Origin: Caprella mutica
Taxonomy: Eukaryota > Arthropoda > Malacostraca > Amphipoda > Caprellidae
NCBI GenBank assembly: GCA_947561585.1
Contig: CANNZV010000503.1
Location: 124,001-188,000 of the forward strand
Length of the DNA stretch: 64,000 bases
Direction of reading: 5' to 3'
Shown here: positions 44,854 to 55,698 of the stretch, piece by piece
How positions within the stretch are numbered: the stretch's first letter is position 1
How the letters are laid out: every line of letters starts with the position of its first letter
The notes under the pieces: generated by a model
Told to the model about the DNA's origin: nothing
Databases searched by the model: none
The model's input: the letters and a program-made list of their open reading frames with translations, nothing else
Program-made: the position numbers and the translations under genes

Positions 44854-45428
44854 TAGTAGAGTTCCTCTATAATGAAATAATGTATAGTGAATGTATAGTG
44901 TCCTGATTAAGGAAGGCATCCAGTATAGTTAACAAATTTTGCTCTAGTCTGTCGTGAATGGCCAGTAGTCCTAGAAAACTGATAGCTATTCATGGCACAC
45001 TAAAATAAACCTGTTCACTATGTATGGAAAGCCTGAGGCAACTTCTTTTTACTCATGATACTACATTCACTATACAGGATCATGATACTAAATTCACTAT
45101 AGAGGATCATGATACTAAATTCACTATAGAGGATCATGATACTAAATTCACTATAGAGGATCATGATACTATATTCACTATAGAGGATCATGATACTAAA
45201 TTCACTATACAGGATCATGATACTAAATTCACTATACAGGATCATGATACTAAATTCACTATAGAGGATCATTATACTAAATTCACTATACAGGATCATG
45301 ATACTAAATTCACTATAGAGGATCATGATACTAAATTCACTATAGAGGATCATGATACTAAATTCACTATAGAGGATCATGATAATACATTCACTATAGA
45401 GGATTTTTATTATAGGGGAGTTTTACTG
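44854..45428. mobile_element. pogo-like MITE, internally expanded
   Basis: The left end TAGTAGAGTTCCTCTATAAT and right end GGGGAGTTTTACTG are inverted and TA-flanked. The arms share GTATAGTGAATGTATAGT and inverse TCACTATA. It matches the unexpanded relatives at 37733 and 54104, but a 27-bp array fills the right half. Confidence 0.75.
45053..45405. repeat. 27-bp minisatellite inside a pogo-like MITE, 13 copies
   Basis: The unit joins GGATCATGATACTAAATTCA and CTATAGA (or CTATACA). In the relatives, the matching arm holds a single CTCAGGACT(A/C)(A/T)ACATTCACTATA, so the unit derives from the MITE arm. ORFs on both strands (TKFTIEDHD and MILYSEFSI repeats) are artefacts. Confidence 0.95.
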
Positions 45429-45571
45429 TATATGCACTTTCTTTGATAATTCTCTCAAAATAATGTGTATAAAATGAACCAATTTAATCTCATGTTAACC
45501 ATAGAAACAGAGACTCAATGATTTAATAGAGCGATTTAGCAAGTGCATTTAATTATCGTTAAATTCATCAG

Positions 45572-45685
45572 GCTATTTTGGCTGAAAGTGACGGTGCAGA
45601 GCCAGCCATAAAATGCATTATCATCAGTGCAAGGGGCAAAATCCGCCCTGAGAAATGGGGTCAGAATCACTCTAGGGGAAACTAG
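45572..45685 (+). CDS. candidate exon segment, unknown
   Basis: After an acceptor-like AAATTCATCAG the + frame is open for 37 codons to TAG: AILAESDGAEPAIKCIIISA then RGKIRPEKWGQNHSRGN. The patch is distinctly GC-rich for this window. The minus strand is open too (79 codons, 45536-45775), so strand is uncertain. Nearly the same quality is seen on both, which weakens the call. Confidence 0.25.
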   Translation, partial: AILAESDGAEPAIKCIIISARGKIRPEKWGQNHSRGN

Positions 45686-45923
45686 AAAAATTATGATGCG
45701 AAGCCAGAGGAGATTACGACCTATATTTAATTTAGCAGCACAAGATTGATTATTATCTCCACCACATGGAGGCAAAATATAGGTATATAAAAAGAGGCTC
45801 TTGTTTTACATCATTCGGTAAAATAATGGTGGCCTATTATATAGTATAGTGTGCCACGTCACTTTACTCAAAAAGAAAATGTGTTTATAATATATAAATC
45901 ATGTTTATTGAAATTAAAATTTC

Positions 45924-46089
45924 TAGGGTAAATTACGAATTATCGGTCAGTACTACATCTTCGGTCATATAAGAAAAAACAATATAAAATTATTAGGTAG
46001 CACTATGTAATAGTAATAATGATTTTTATATAGTTTTTTCTTATATGACCGAAGATGTAGTACTGACCGATAATTCGTAACTTACCCTA
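45924..46089. mobile_element. palindromic MITE, ATTATCGGTCAG family, intact copy
   Basis: TAGGGTAAATTACGAATTAT, CGGTCAGTACTACATCTTCG and GTCATATAAGAAAAAAC all have near-perfect inverse partners at the right, so about 75 bases pair on each side of a short centre. No coding was seen. Confidence 0.88.
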
Positions 46090-46431
46090 TCACATTATTG
46101 TAAAATGATAACCCTAATAAAACTGACATTGTCATAACTAACCATGATTCACTTTCATGCAATTTAAAACACTTTTTTTTTATATTATCATCCCAAGTTC
46201 AAAGACCTATTGAAATGTTTTTTTAGAACAGGTCGTTAATATATTCTTTATAACTCATTTCTTCTCGATTCACATTTTTCTCAATGACTGAGCAACATGG
46301 GGATATAGGGTGTTTTATCTTTCTATATTCAGGTTGAAATATTGTTCAAGATTGAATGACAAAAATATATAAATGATGATGAACATTTATAAACACGTGA
46401 TAAACTTTCCAAAGTTTTCTATTTTGATGGT

Positions 46432-46698
46432 GAGGTAAAACTCCTGAGTTATGAAATTCTGAGTTATGAAGCACTCGAGTTATGAAGGACCTGAGTTATG
46501 AAGTATTTTCTATGTTTAAATTATAGAAAACTATATACGTTAAGAATTTTGTCCTAGTTATCCCTCAAAGACCATAGTTTTCTCCAAGATTTTAACCATA
46601 GAAAACTATTAGTGCCCCTGAGTTATGAAGTGTCCCTGAGTTATGAAGTGGCTCTGAGTTATGAAGAAACCAATAGTTCATAACTCAGTGTTTCACTG
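46432..46698. mobile_element. MITE, GTAAAACTCCTGAGTTATGA family (copy 1)
   Basis: Both ends carry CTGAGTTATGAA motifs in direct and inverse form, with TTTCACTG then TA at the right. CTGAGTTATGAAG is repeated four times on the left and three on the right, as short subterminal repeats. The interior ATAGAAAACTAT and ATAGTTTTCTCCAAGATTTT are shared with copy 2 at 50326. Confidence 0.75.
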
Positions 46699-47465
46699 TA
46701 TATAATACAAACATCACTTATATTAGAACTATGATGTGGGTGTCGAAAATAACGCTTCAATGCATAGATACTCATTATATAATATATTGCTGAGCGTAAT
46801 TTCTCTCAAGCTTCATGTAATATATTCCATTCATCCACTCTTATTTGGTGTCGAATAAGATAAATTCAATGAGCTTTACTGGGGCTTCAATAATATTACG
46901 TGATGTTTATACCTATTCAAAGTGATATCTATTGCGATGGATTGGTTCAATTAAATTGATAACTATTTAAATAGAAATGAAATAGTGATCCCTTTGCAGT
47001 ATATAATTATATCCTAGAAAACGAGAGCAAGAGAATTGAGTTCAGAGGTAAGAGTAGGTTCCATTTTCCAAGAAAAATCCAAGAAATTCCGTGATTCGAA
47101 TTTCAAAATTTTCTCGGAATTAGCTGCAGAATATTTTATTTTTTGTATCACGAAATAGGAATCCCTAGTTATAGATCATTACTAAATATAGCTAAGATAA
47201 ATTAAATAATGAAAATAAGGTTTAACGATTAAAATATAGAATCTTTTTGTATGTCAAAATTATGTATACAGTATTGAGAAAGAAGGAGAATGAGTATGAT
47301 TATCTATACTTACCTATATACCAATCTATAACGTAGAGGCACGTCATAACTATTTAAATATTGTTAATATATAATGGAAATGCAAGCTTCAATATCCCAT
47401 TCTTAACTAATTCATGAAAAAATGATATATAGGTTTTATATGGGGAAGAACTAAGGATTTCTCAG
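46699..47465. other. AT-rich spacer, nothing recognised
   Basis: No feature was supported. Confidence 0.5.
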
Positions 47466-47612
47466 ACACGAATAAATGAAACGTTCGGATCTTGCCGTTT
47501 TCTTATCAATGAGTTTATACGAGACGATCGCCCCGCTTGTTTTTTGTGTTGTTGCTTGTCTGATGCAGACCTCTGCCACAAGATATATAGCTTTGATGTC
47601 TTTAACGATTGA
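47466..47612 (+). CDS. candidate exon segment, unknown
   Basis: An acceptor-like GGATTTCTCAG ends at 47465 and is followed by 48 open codons to TGA. It includes INETFGSCRFLINEFIRDDR then PACFLCCCLSDADLCHK. Six cysteines lie within about 18 residues, which is unusual for AT-rich chance sequence. The minus strand is also open here (47451-47645). No domain is recognised. Confidence 0.25.
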   Translation, partial: TRINETFGSCRFLINEFIRDDRPACFLCCCLSDADLCHKIYSFDVFND

Positions 47613-48304
47613 TACACTATTATTGAATAAATAGAATATAAACAAATAAACTCATGGCTGATTATATATGATTATAAATATTACTAATATTTTTCGTATA
47701 ATTTTGTGTAAATTAGAATATAGGTATTAATAAAATATTACAGTGCAGAAGAAACTTATTGTGTTACATTTAGAAGGACTTATATAACTAAGAAGAAGTT
47801 ATATTCTGATTGTTATGATTTATATCCATGGAATTACATCGGTTTAGTTATATTCAAAATTTTATAATTGGATAATATCCAATATCCAAATGATATTGGG
47901 ATTTTATTGCACTATTCTTAGATTGTTTTGGACGTTCTTAAAGACAAACCAATACACGTGTATTTTAAAGGGAGACATGTTTTCAATAACATACTGCAGC
48001 GTCTTCTAACCCGATATTTCTTTTATGTAAAACAGATTATAGTGAAAATGATACAAAAATGAATACCTTAATTCAGAACTATTATTGATATAAAATAATA
48101 GAGTACAGAGAATGGAGATATTATAGCAGTATCATGGTTTGCAAGTGACCTGTGACCTATTATTGGTGAAATACAAGTCATGTCCAAAAAGTAATATCAA
48201 TAATCATATATGTATGTATACATTAATATCGATATTTTAATGATTCCTATAGTTAGGAAAATTTAACATGAAATATATGTGTAATCAATTATCCAAGTAA
48301 TTAA
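47613..48304. other. AT-rich spacer, nothing recognised
   Basis: No feature was supported. Confidence 0.5.
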
Positions 48305-48395
48305 TACAGGTAGTTTCGAGGCATGAATTGAAATTATTATATAATTGTCACTCCTTGAACATTTCATTTTCTATGAGTTTCAGAATAAAAGAAAA
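48305..48395. mobile_element. fragment of the 35629 Tigger-like element
   Basis: TTATATAATTGTCACTCCTT followed by CATTTTCTATGAGTT matches the left part of 35629-36568 in the same order. The outer end is degraded (ACAGGTAGTTTCGAGG) and the rest is absent. Confidence 0.55.
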
Positions 48396-49024
48396 TGGTC
48401 TGTAGGGCTCGACTTAGCGTACATCGCTGTTTTTTTTTTACCAGAAACAGATGATGTAAGCTCTGTGATGAAAGTTCAAAGTAGCGAAGTAACTCCTGCA
48501 AACAATTACTACAGGTATAGCTACAAGCCAAACTTTATTTCCAAAAACCTCTGAGTAAACAGACAAGTTATATCTCTTGGTATATATAACATTATAATAT
48601 AAATACATTTGCATATTACTACACCCACTATAAACTTTCCCAGCCGTGAGTGTATGTATAATGTCCAATCCTAACTCAATCAGTGTAGCCAATTCATAAG
48701 ACATTTATTACCATATAAATGGCAATACTCCGTCACAAAGTAACTTAATCAAACTATTAGTCTGTAACAAAAGTTTCAGAATTACAATTAGACAGAGTGT
48801 TGAGCCATGATATGCATCTATATATTCTGTTATATTATGCATACAATTTCTATATCATATATGATTGGGCTAATAAATAGAAATCTAAACTAATTGGTAT
48901 TTAGCAACTTATTCTGTAACGACAGGTAATGTAAACATTAATTTAATTAATCAAAACGTTCCATTTACCGGAATGTTTAAGTAAGAAAAATCAAATCAAA
49001 TGGAAAATAAATTATATTTTAACA
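48396..49024. other. AT-rich spacer with overlapping small ORFs
   Basis: The + ORF (48345-48554) and minus ORF (48438-48704) overlap and neither carries a recognisable motif. Confidence 0.4.
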
Positions 49025-49032
49025 CTTATAAG

Positions 49033-50271
49033 TAGAGCCCGGATTTATAGTTCTAACGAAGCTAGTCGAAATAGCGCCCAAAACAAGTTTTTATAGCTCT
49101 AAAAAAAGAGTTTTAAAATCGGTAAAAAAAGTCCTTATAATAGCTGAGTGTTCCTTTCTTTTATCCACATTATAGAAACTTAAATAAATTCAGAGTAACT
49201 ATGCCATTCTTGTTTATTTGTTAATAGTTGATTTTTAATTATTATTCACAGAACTTACGCAACAAATAATGGCAAATGTGTACGTATAATATCGTATATA
49301 TAAGACTATGAGTTTAATGAATAGTAATTAAAACCCATGTTTCTTAATTTATACGTAGCTTTTATCTTACAAGAAACTAACAAGATAAAAGAAAACTAAA
49401 CAAAATTTACCAAAAAAGTTATGTTGTCCAAGTCACACCCAACTATGAAAATATAACCGCGAAACTCAAATAAAACAGCACAATCCAAATACAAAAACAA
49501 TAACAATAATTTTTATTAATATAGTAAATACGCTACTTTTTAAGTACGCAATAATTTAAAGTTCATTACGAGAAATTACCAACATTTTATTGACATTTTC
49601 AGTTGCCATGCTTATAGTCTCTTGACACTTAAAATTATTTTCAACTTTGAAAAGCTTCTTTCAACTTCAAAGCAGTTTCGGGTTGTTTCACTTTGAGCAT
49701 GTTTTGTTTTTACAACATGAGCAGAATTGAGCACTCAACTAAATAGCACGTACGTTCAGAAATGTGTGTGCTCTAAGTAACTTTTTTACACAAAGAGCGA
49801 AATTAATCTGTCACAATATACATATAAATACTATAAATTTATTTTATTGTGCATATCTTCATTCTTCATGTATCATTCTATTCATTTAAGAATACTACAT
49901 AATAGTATACTGTATTGAGTAGTGATTTATTCATTTTTAAATTCACTTTAAATTACCAATAATGATGCTCGTACGTTTTCTGTGGAATATTGCTATAAAA
50001 AATGTGAATAAATGACATACTAATTTAAATGTCTCTTGCATGTCTAATTTATCAATATTATAATAATCTGTTACAAATATATTTTACACGTAAAGGATGG
50101 TTTATCATAGGTTTTATAGTCGTGTATACCGTGATTACTAGTTTTATCTTTTAATTTCTGGTCAAAATAGCTTTTATTGTCAAAATAGCGTTTATGCTAT
50201 AAACGCTATAAAACTTTATTTTTATGGTCAAAATAGCGTTTACAGCATAAGAACTGGAAATCCGGGCTCTA
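49033..50271. mobile_element. hAT element with 8-bp target duplication (copy B)
   Basis: The ends are TAGAGCCCGGATTTATAGTT and inverse AACTGGAAATCCGGGCTCTA, flanked by CTTATAAG at 49025-49032 and 50272-50279. It is 1239 bp and less deleted than copy A. Subterminal TCAAAATAGCGTTTA motifs are repeated near the right end (50162-50245). The minus strand holds a hAT C-terminal remnant (49559-49668). Not autonomous. Confidence 0.9.
49559..49668 (-). pseudogene. hAT transposase C-terminal remnant (copy B)
   Basis: The minus strand reads EVERSFSKLKIILSVKRL in one frame and then, after a frameshift, ATENVNKMLVISRNEL. ERSFSKLKII is a textbook start of the hAT dimerisation domain, and the order of the two motifs is right for the transposase C terminus. 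Copy A keeps weaker counterparts of both, showing a common coding ancestor. Confidence 0.75.
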
Positions 50272-50325
50272 CTTATAAGAGTATATCGAGAGTTGTAAGT
50301 CATTACATTTTATAGATAAAATATA

Positions 50326-50560
50326 GAGTAAAACTCCTGAGTTATGAAGTTCTGCATTCAATATGAAGCAATCGAGTAATGAAGGACCTGAGTTATGAAA
50401 TATTTTCTATTTTTAAATCAAAGAAAACGATATACGTTATGAATTTCGTCCAAGTTATCCCTCAAAGACCATAGTTTTCTCCAAGATTTTAACCACAGAA
50501 AACTGTCAGTGTCCCTGAGTTATGAAGTAACCAATACTTCATAACTCAAGAGTTTCACTG
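50326..50560. mobile_element. MITE, GTAAAACTCCTGAGTTATGA family (copy 2)
   Basis: GAGTAAAACTCCTGAGTTAT at the left and TAACTCAAGAGTTTCACTG then TA at the right. The interior matches copy 1 at 46432 (CTCAAAGACCATAGTTTTCT). It has fewer CTGAGTTATGAAG subrepeats than copy 1. Confidence 0.78.
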
Positions 50561-51597
50561 TATATAGAGATTTGAAATTAAAGCAATATTTTACTGAACC
50601 TGATGAACATTAATAATGGAAAAATACGAATACCTATTATATAATCAATTTTCATTTGAAATATTTCATTAATTAATGTGTTCGGCCAAGCAATATACTT
50701 AGAATAAATTAAAATGTCATCGGTAATTATTTTTATCGGGAAATTTTTTTCAATTCACGGATAGAATAATAATATCCACGTCTTAAGTAAATATAACAAC
50801 TAAATTAGATTAAACGTGGATTAAAATATATACTTTACGGAGTTAATTAATTTGCATTAAATAATAAACATGCATGCATGCTCTATTTAAAAGGTGATGA
50901 ACAATTTACATTACTATTTAATTAATTTATAGGATACTTTAATATATGTTAAATCTTAATGATGATATATAATCCAATTAAGAATATTGAAACTGCTATG
51001 TTAATTTGATATCCAATATTTTAATAACATATTTCATATTTTATTCTATATATAGTTATGCGTGGATAGAAAATGAAAATATCACTATAGTAAAATGATT
51101 TATAGTTGTATGATCTCCAATAATAAATGCATGATAGAAAATCATGTATATTATTTCTATTTATAATATACCAAATATATTATTTTAAATTCCATTTTTC
51201 TAGTCAAATGTCCTGTAATAACAACTGTGTGAACTGAAAGAGCATAAATATTATTTGTATTAAATCCTAACTTTATTCAAGTCTGGACTGAACTAATGTA
51301 AATAATTATCAACCTACATGTATTGTACAGTGTTCTGCTTGCAGGTCTCTCTATCTGCATCGAATAGAGAGCAGACGAATGGGCAAACACTCTGCTAGTT
51401 AGCACAAGAGCTGGTATGTGTGGACTTTGCTAGATATGCTTATCTATACATTCCAATTACTTGAATATAAAACAGTATTACACTTTTCTGTCATTCTAAA
51501 AAGCAAAGATTTACCGTAAATCTTGGTTTATGTTATCAACATGGAGATTAATTAAACCATCCATCCATAATAAGAATTTATGTACGATCTTATATGC
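50561..51597. other. AT-rich spacer, nothing recognised
   Basis: A GC-richer patch at 51330-51440 lacks a consistent frame. Confidence 0.5.
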
Positions 51598-51825
51598 CCC
51601 CTTCACACTTGCGTTTCTCAAACGCCGCCTTTAAAAAAATGATCGTGGAAATAAGTTTAGCTATACAATTGATTTTAACGGAGCCCTTCACACTTGCGTT
51701 TTCTCATCAGCATTTTTTCTAACGCAAGTGTGAAGGGCTCCGTTAAAATCAATTGCAGCTAAACTTTTTGCCATGAGCATTTTTTTAAAGGCGGCGTTGA
51801 GAAACGCAAGTGTGAAGGGGGCCTT
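51598..51825. mobile_element. 228-bp near-perfect palindrome, CCCTTCACACTTGCGTTT family
   Basis: The outer ends are CCCCCTTCACACTTGCGTTT and its inverse. An inner pair, GAGCCCTTCACACTTGCGTT and its inverse, is set around an 18-base centre near 51710. Between them, GATTTTAACGGAGCCC and its inverse continue the stem. The terminal motif thus occurs four times, consistent with a head-to-head dimer or a self-insertion. No coding was seen. Confidence 0.88.
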
Positions 51826-52190
51826 AGAGCTTTACTTTATACTAGTAAAGGAATATTCAGTTGACAATTCGAAGATTTTTGTGAATCTACCAACAAATAA
51901 ACTAAAATTAAAAACATTCCATACTTTTATACCTTGTGATAGTCATGTCACATTTACCTACTCTTGAACTTATTTGTTTTGGTAAGATTTGCGTGTGTGC
52001 CTGCATAAGCTTATTTAAAAAAGAGATTGAGACAATTTCTTATTTTAATAAATTTCTATAACGTAAAACTTTGCAGAAAATAATTCCTTAAAGAAGTAAC
52101 AGGAAATTATTTAGGGTCAATCATTTTACATATGAAATACTTATATACATTGTTGGTTACACTCTACTGGCCACAATTATAGGTACTGCA

Positions 52191-52379
52191 TCTACTGTTT
52201 ATAGCTTACTGTCTATAGTCTACTGTTTATAGTTTACTGTTTATATGTCTACTGTTTATAGTTTACTGTCTATAGTCTACTGTTTATAGTTTACTGTTTA
52301 TATAGTCTATTGTTTATAGTCAACTGTTTTTATAGTCTACTGTTTGTAGTCTACTGTTTATAGTTACTGTTTATAGTGT
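52191..52379. repeat. 13- to 14-bp tandem repeat
   Basis: Variants of CTACTGTTTATAGT alternate with TTACTGTCTATAGT, giving about 13 irregular copies. Confidence 0.9.
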
Positions 52380-53530
52380 ACTCACATGGTCTTTAAATGC
52401 TCTCTTCTCGCCTGCATTAAGTTATGCAGGTGGTTAATACGGAGCAATTGCAGCTGGTAAAAAGTAGTTGGTTCAATTAACATCAAATTGCTCTATAATG
52501 AGGAGTAGACGAATTTAATGATGCCTCAGCTAAATAAAACTAACTGGAGTGTCAGCCAAGTAGTTTGCTGGCTTTAATTATATGAACAGTGTGTAGAACT
52601 GCTGAACCTTACATAGTTACATAGTAGTTTATCATAGTTTTGATCGATTATTTTCTGTGTATTGATTTCATCTGAATTTTGATGTGTTTTTTACTGGAAT
52701 AATAATAATGTCTTTCTTTAAAAAAAAACATGTGTATATTTAAGTACTTAAATATAAATGAGTAGCAATATTCTTGTGTTACTTGTTTATCTTCAAACAT
52801 TGAATATTTTCGAACAGTTTATCTCCAAACATTGTCCATTTATCTTCTAAAATGATACTTTTTGAAGACTGTTCAAGAATTATCTCTTTAACGAAATATG
52901 TAGATTTATTGTTAACAACACGGTAAACAATTCGTAGTTGTTTCATATATAAAGAGAACATAAGATTAAGTGTCCTCTTATGTATTAAATAAACAATACT
53001 AATGTAACGCTTCTACTTCAACAAATTGAAATCAATTTAGTTGTTCCGGAAATTAAAGTACAGTTGGATGCTTTCGACGAACTATTTATAGCCCTAGCTT
53101 TCTGGAAAATTATCAATTAATTAAAAGTTTCAGTTCTGTATTCACATCGAGTATGATAATTTGAAATGTACAAATAAAGAAATTACTATAATTTGGTAGA
53201 AGTTTGAGATATTAAAGTTATTTTTCAGCTAGGATTTCTAATTTATATATTATATACATGTTATTTAAAGTTAAATTGTTGTTAGGATCATTTTTCAAAC
53301 TTTATTCTAAAATATAGTTCACTATGTTGCTTGCTTTCGCATTTGGCTTCAGGATAGTAATTGATATCTGCAGCCGAAAATATGTTCTGGTTTATCCATT
53401 TTCTAAGCTGAATTTATTTCAAAAACTTCTCTTGAAATATGAACTCTGAATAATTTGTTTTTTGTACAGAAAGGAGTAATGTTAATTTTTAAATCCTTTC
53501 AAAATAAGGTCATGGAATAGTCTAAATTTT
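52380..53530. other. AT-rich spacer, nothing recognised
   Basis: The 60-codon minus ORF at 52779-52961 has no recognisable feature. Confidence 0.5.
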
Positions 53531-53805
53531 GTACATAGGTTTGTGATATCTATAAAGTGCAGTTCCATTGTACATAGGTTTGTGATATCTATAAAGTGCA
53601 GTTCCATTGTACATAGGTTTGGGATATTTACAAAGTGCAGTTCCATTGTACATAGGTTTCGGATATTTATAAAGTGCAGTTCCATTGTACATAGGTTTCG
53701 GATATTTATAAAGTGCAGTTCCATTGTACATAGGTTTCGGATATTTATAAAGTGCAGTTCCATTGTACATAGGTTTGTGATATTTATAAAGTGCATTTCC
53801 ATTTC
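53531..53805. repeat. 39-bp minisatellite, 7 copies
   Basis: The unit joins GTACATAGGTTTGTGATATC and TATAAAGTGCAGTTCCATT. Variants GGATATTTA and CGGATATTTA are grouped in the middle. 39 is divisible by 3 and ORFs appear on both strands; these are artefacts. Confidence 0.95.
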
Positions 53806-54103
53806 ATTATGAGCCCAAAATATTATTATGCAAGATTTCTCGTCACATTGGCATTGTAATGCAAGCAAGTATGATATATTTACTTCCTTTGCATGTCACA
53901 CAGATCTTATTTGTTAAGTGAAGTGCCCTGAAATTCGACTGCAATTCTAAAGTGCAGCTGCCTCAGTATAGCTAGAAGACGTTAAGCCCCTTATATGTTA
54001 CTTCTCACTCCAGTAATCAATGGCAGAACAGCTGATGGAATGAGAATGATGCTATTTATTGAACCGTTTCTTCAGGTATTAATGCATGTGCAATAACTTG
54101 GTA

Positions 54104-54278
54104 CAATAGAACTCCTCTATAGTGAATGTATAGTCCTGAGTAAGAGAATTATCCCATATAGTGAACAATTTTTTTCTCACCATTAAACTAAAAAAATTTT
54201 GTTCACTATACGGGATTGTTTCCTTACTCAGGACTCTACATTCACTATAGAAGAGTACACTATAGAGGAGTTATACGG
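54104..54278. mobile_element. pogo-like MITE, CAGTAGAACTCCTCT family, compact copy
   Basis: CAATAGAACTCCTCTATAGT at the left and CACTATAGAGGAGTTATACG at the right, TA-flanked on the left. The arms share GAATGTATAGTCCTGAGTAA and its inverse. It is the closest to a full palindrome of the three members and shows the ancestral, unexpanded form. Confidence 0.8.
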
Positions 54279-54351
54279 TAGTTATTTACTTTTACATGTC
54301 AGTTCCTGTTTTTCTAACTATGGTAATGTTGTTGTATTCGTACACTCACAG

Positions 54352-54601
54352 CACTGAGAAATAATTGCCATTCAGACTGACTCATCGCTTGAGCCAAGGC
54401 TGAAAAACTCCAATATTGGAGTCTTTTCTCTTGATTGGCTCCAGTTGAGTCAATCAGACTATAAATCAGGAGTCGATATGACTCTTTTTTTTTGAGTAAA
54501 ATACTATTATGAGTCATATTGACTCACTTTTTTGAGTCGGTTTTGGGACAAACTGAAAACTCAAATTTTGAGTCAATTTGACTCGTATTCTTTCTTCAGT
54601 G
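54352..54601. mobile_element. MITE, CACTGAGAAAT ends
   Basis: CACTGAGAAATAATTGCCAT at the left, with the right arm ending TTCTTTCTTCAGTG. The interior has several GAGTCA / TGACTC pairs, including AGTCAATTTGACTC at 54571-54585 as in the 41056 element. Confidence 0.7.
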
Positions 54602-55325
54602 AGTAATAGATAGGAAATTATTCAAATTAGAAATGATTCAAATTCGATAAGAAATTATATCTAATCACAAGAAATAAGGACGCGTTGTGCTATAATTAGG
54701 TCTGTACATACGAGTTTTCATAGGAAGAAATCGTTTAATTGAATAGAATTTTCATATTATTACGCATTTTGTGGCTTCCTATTATAAGTAAAAGCTTGGA
54801 TATTTTATTAATGCATCTACATTCAAAATAACATGTAACTATATTATCCCTTCAGATATTATCATATAAAAGAATATACACTATACACTTTCGATCCCAC
54901 TTAGACCACCTTCAGAAACTTTCATATTATAATTTATGGTACAAATTGAACATTTTGAACATCAACAAATTGTTTGTTATCGAACACAGAACTAATATAA
55001 GGTCATCAGGAAGGGTAGTGTTACTGTACGTGTGTACTTAAATTATAGGCACACAGCCATAGGACTTGGGAAGTTGCGGTCAATACCACTTGTACAAGTA
55101 ATGGTAGGACAACAAAAAAGTAATAATTGTCAGATTGTTCCATTACCTTTGTAAATACCTATTTCCCGACTATTGCTATTAGTTTCCCATATAAAAAATA
55201 TTCAATTTTTAACACTGTTTTTATTTTAGCAAAAATTCTAGGAGCTCTTCTATTCTGACATGCATTTCACTACAGCCCTATTCAAATATTCTCTTTGCCT
55301 AAATAAGAAACACTAGAAAACACAT

Positions 55326-55523
55326 TTGTGGATATTTCTCGCTCTACAACTCAGAACTTGTAGGAAAAAGTTGAGGGGAAATTCTGTGAGAAGCATTGGC
55401 CATTCCGTGAAAAATGACCGCACGTCTTTGAGACCAAAAAAATCAATCGTTTCTTGTCAACAGAACAAATTTCAATTTGTGGTCCAATTTGCTGATAGAT
55501 TATTGAAAAGAAGTACACATTGA
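55326..55523 (+). CDS. 65-codon open frame, possible exon
   Basis: A pyrimidine-rich GCTCTACAACTCAG ends at 55354, inside the frame, and the following residues are basic and protein-like (GNSVRSIGHSVKNDRTSLRP) to TGA at 55523. There is no ATG and no known domain. Confidence 0.2.
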   Translation: MWIFLALQLRTCRKKLRGNSVRSIGHSVKNDRTSLRPKKSIVSCQQNKFQFVVQFADRLLKRSTH

Positions 55524-55698
55524 ATACAAATTCACAGACGCTTTGTAGTGGGGAATGAAGTATATTAATATATAAAATATAATTTTCATTTCACAAATTT
55601 AAAATATAATTCAATAATCCATTAAAATGGATATTGAAACTGAACTTCAAAACTTTATTTTAGGAAATTAATTTAAAATATATGCATATAATAATTCA

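Noticed and set aside
52191..52379. Relation of the CTACTGTTTATAGT repeat to the 17-bp satellite
   Set aside because: Only CTACTGT is shared; the rest differs, and period and variants do not correspond.
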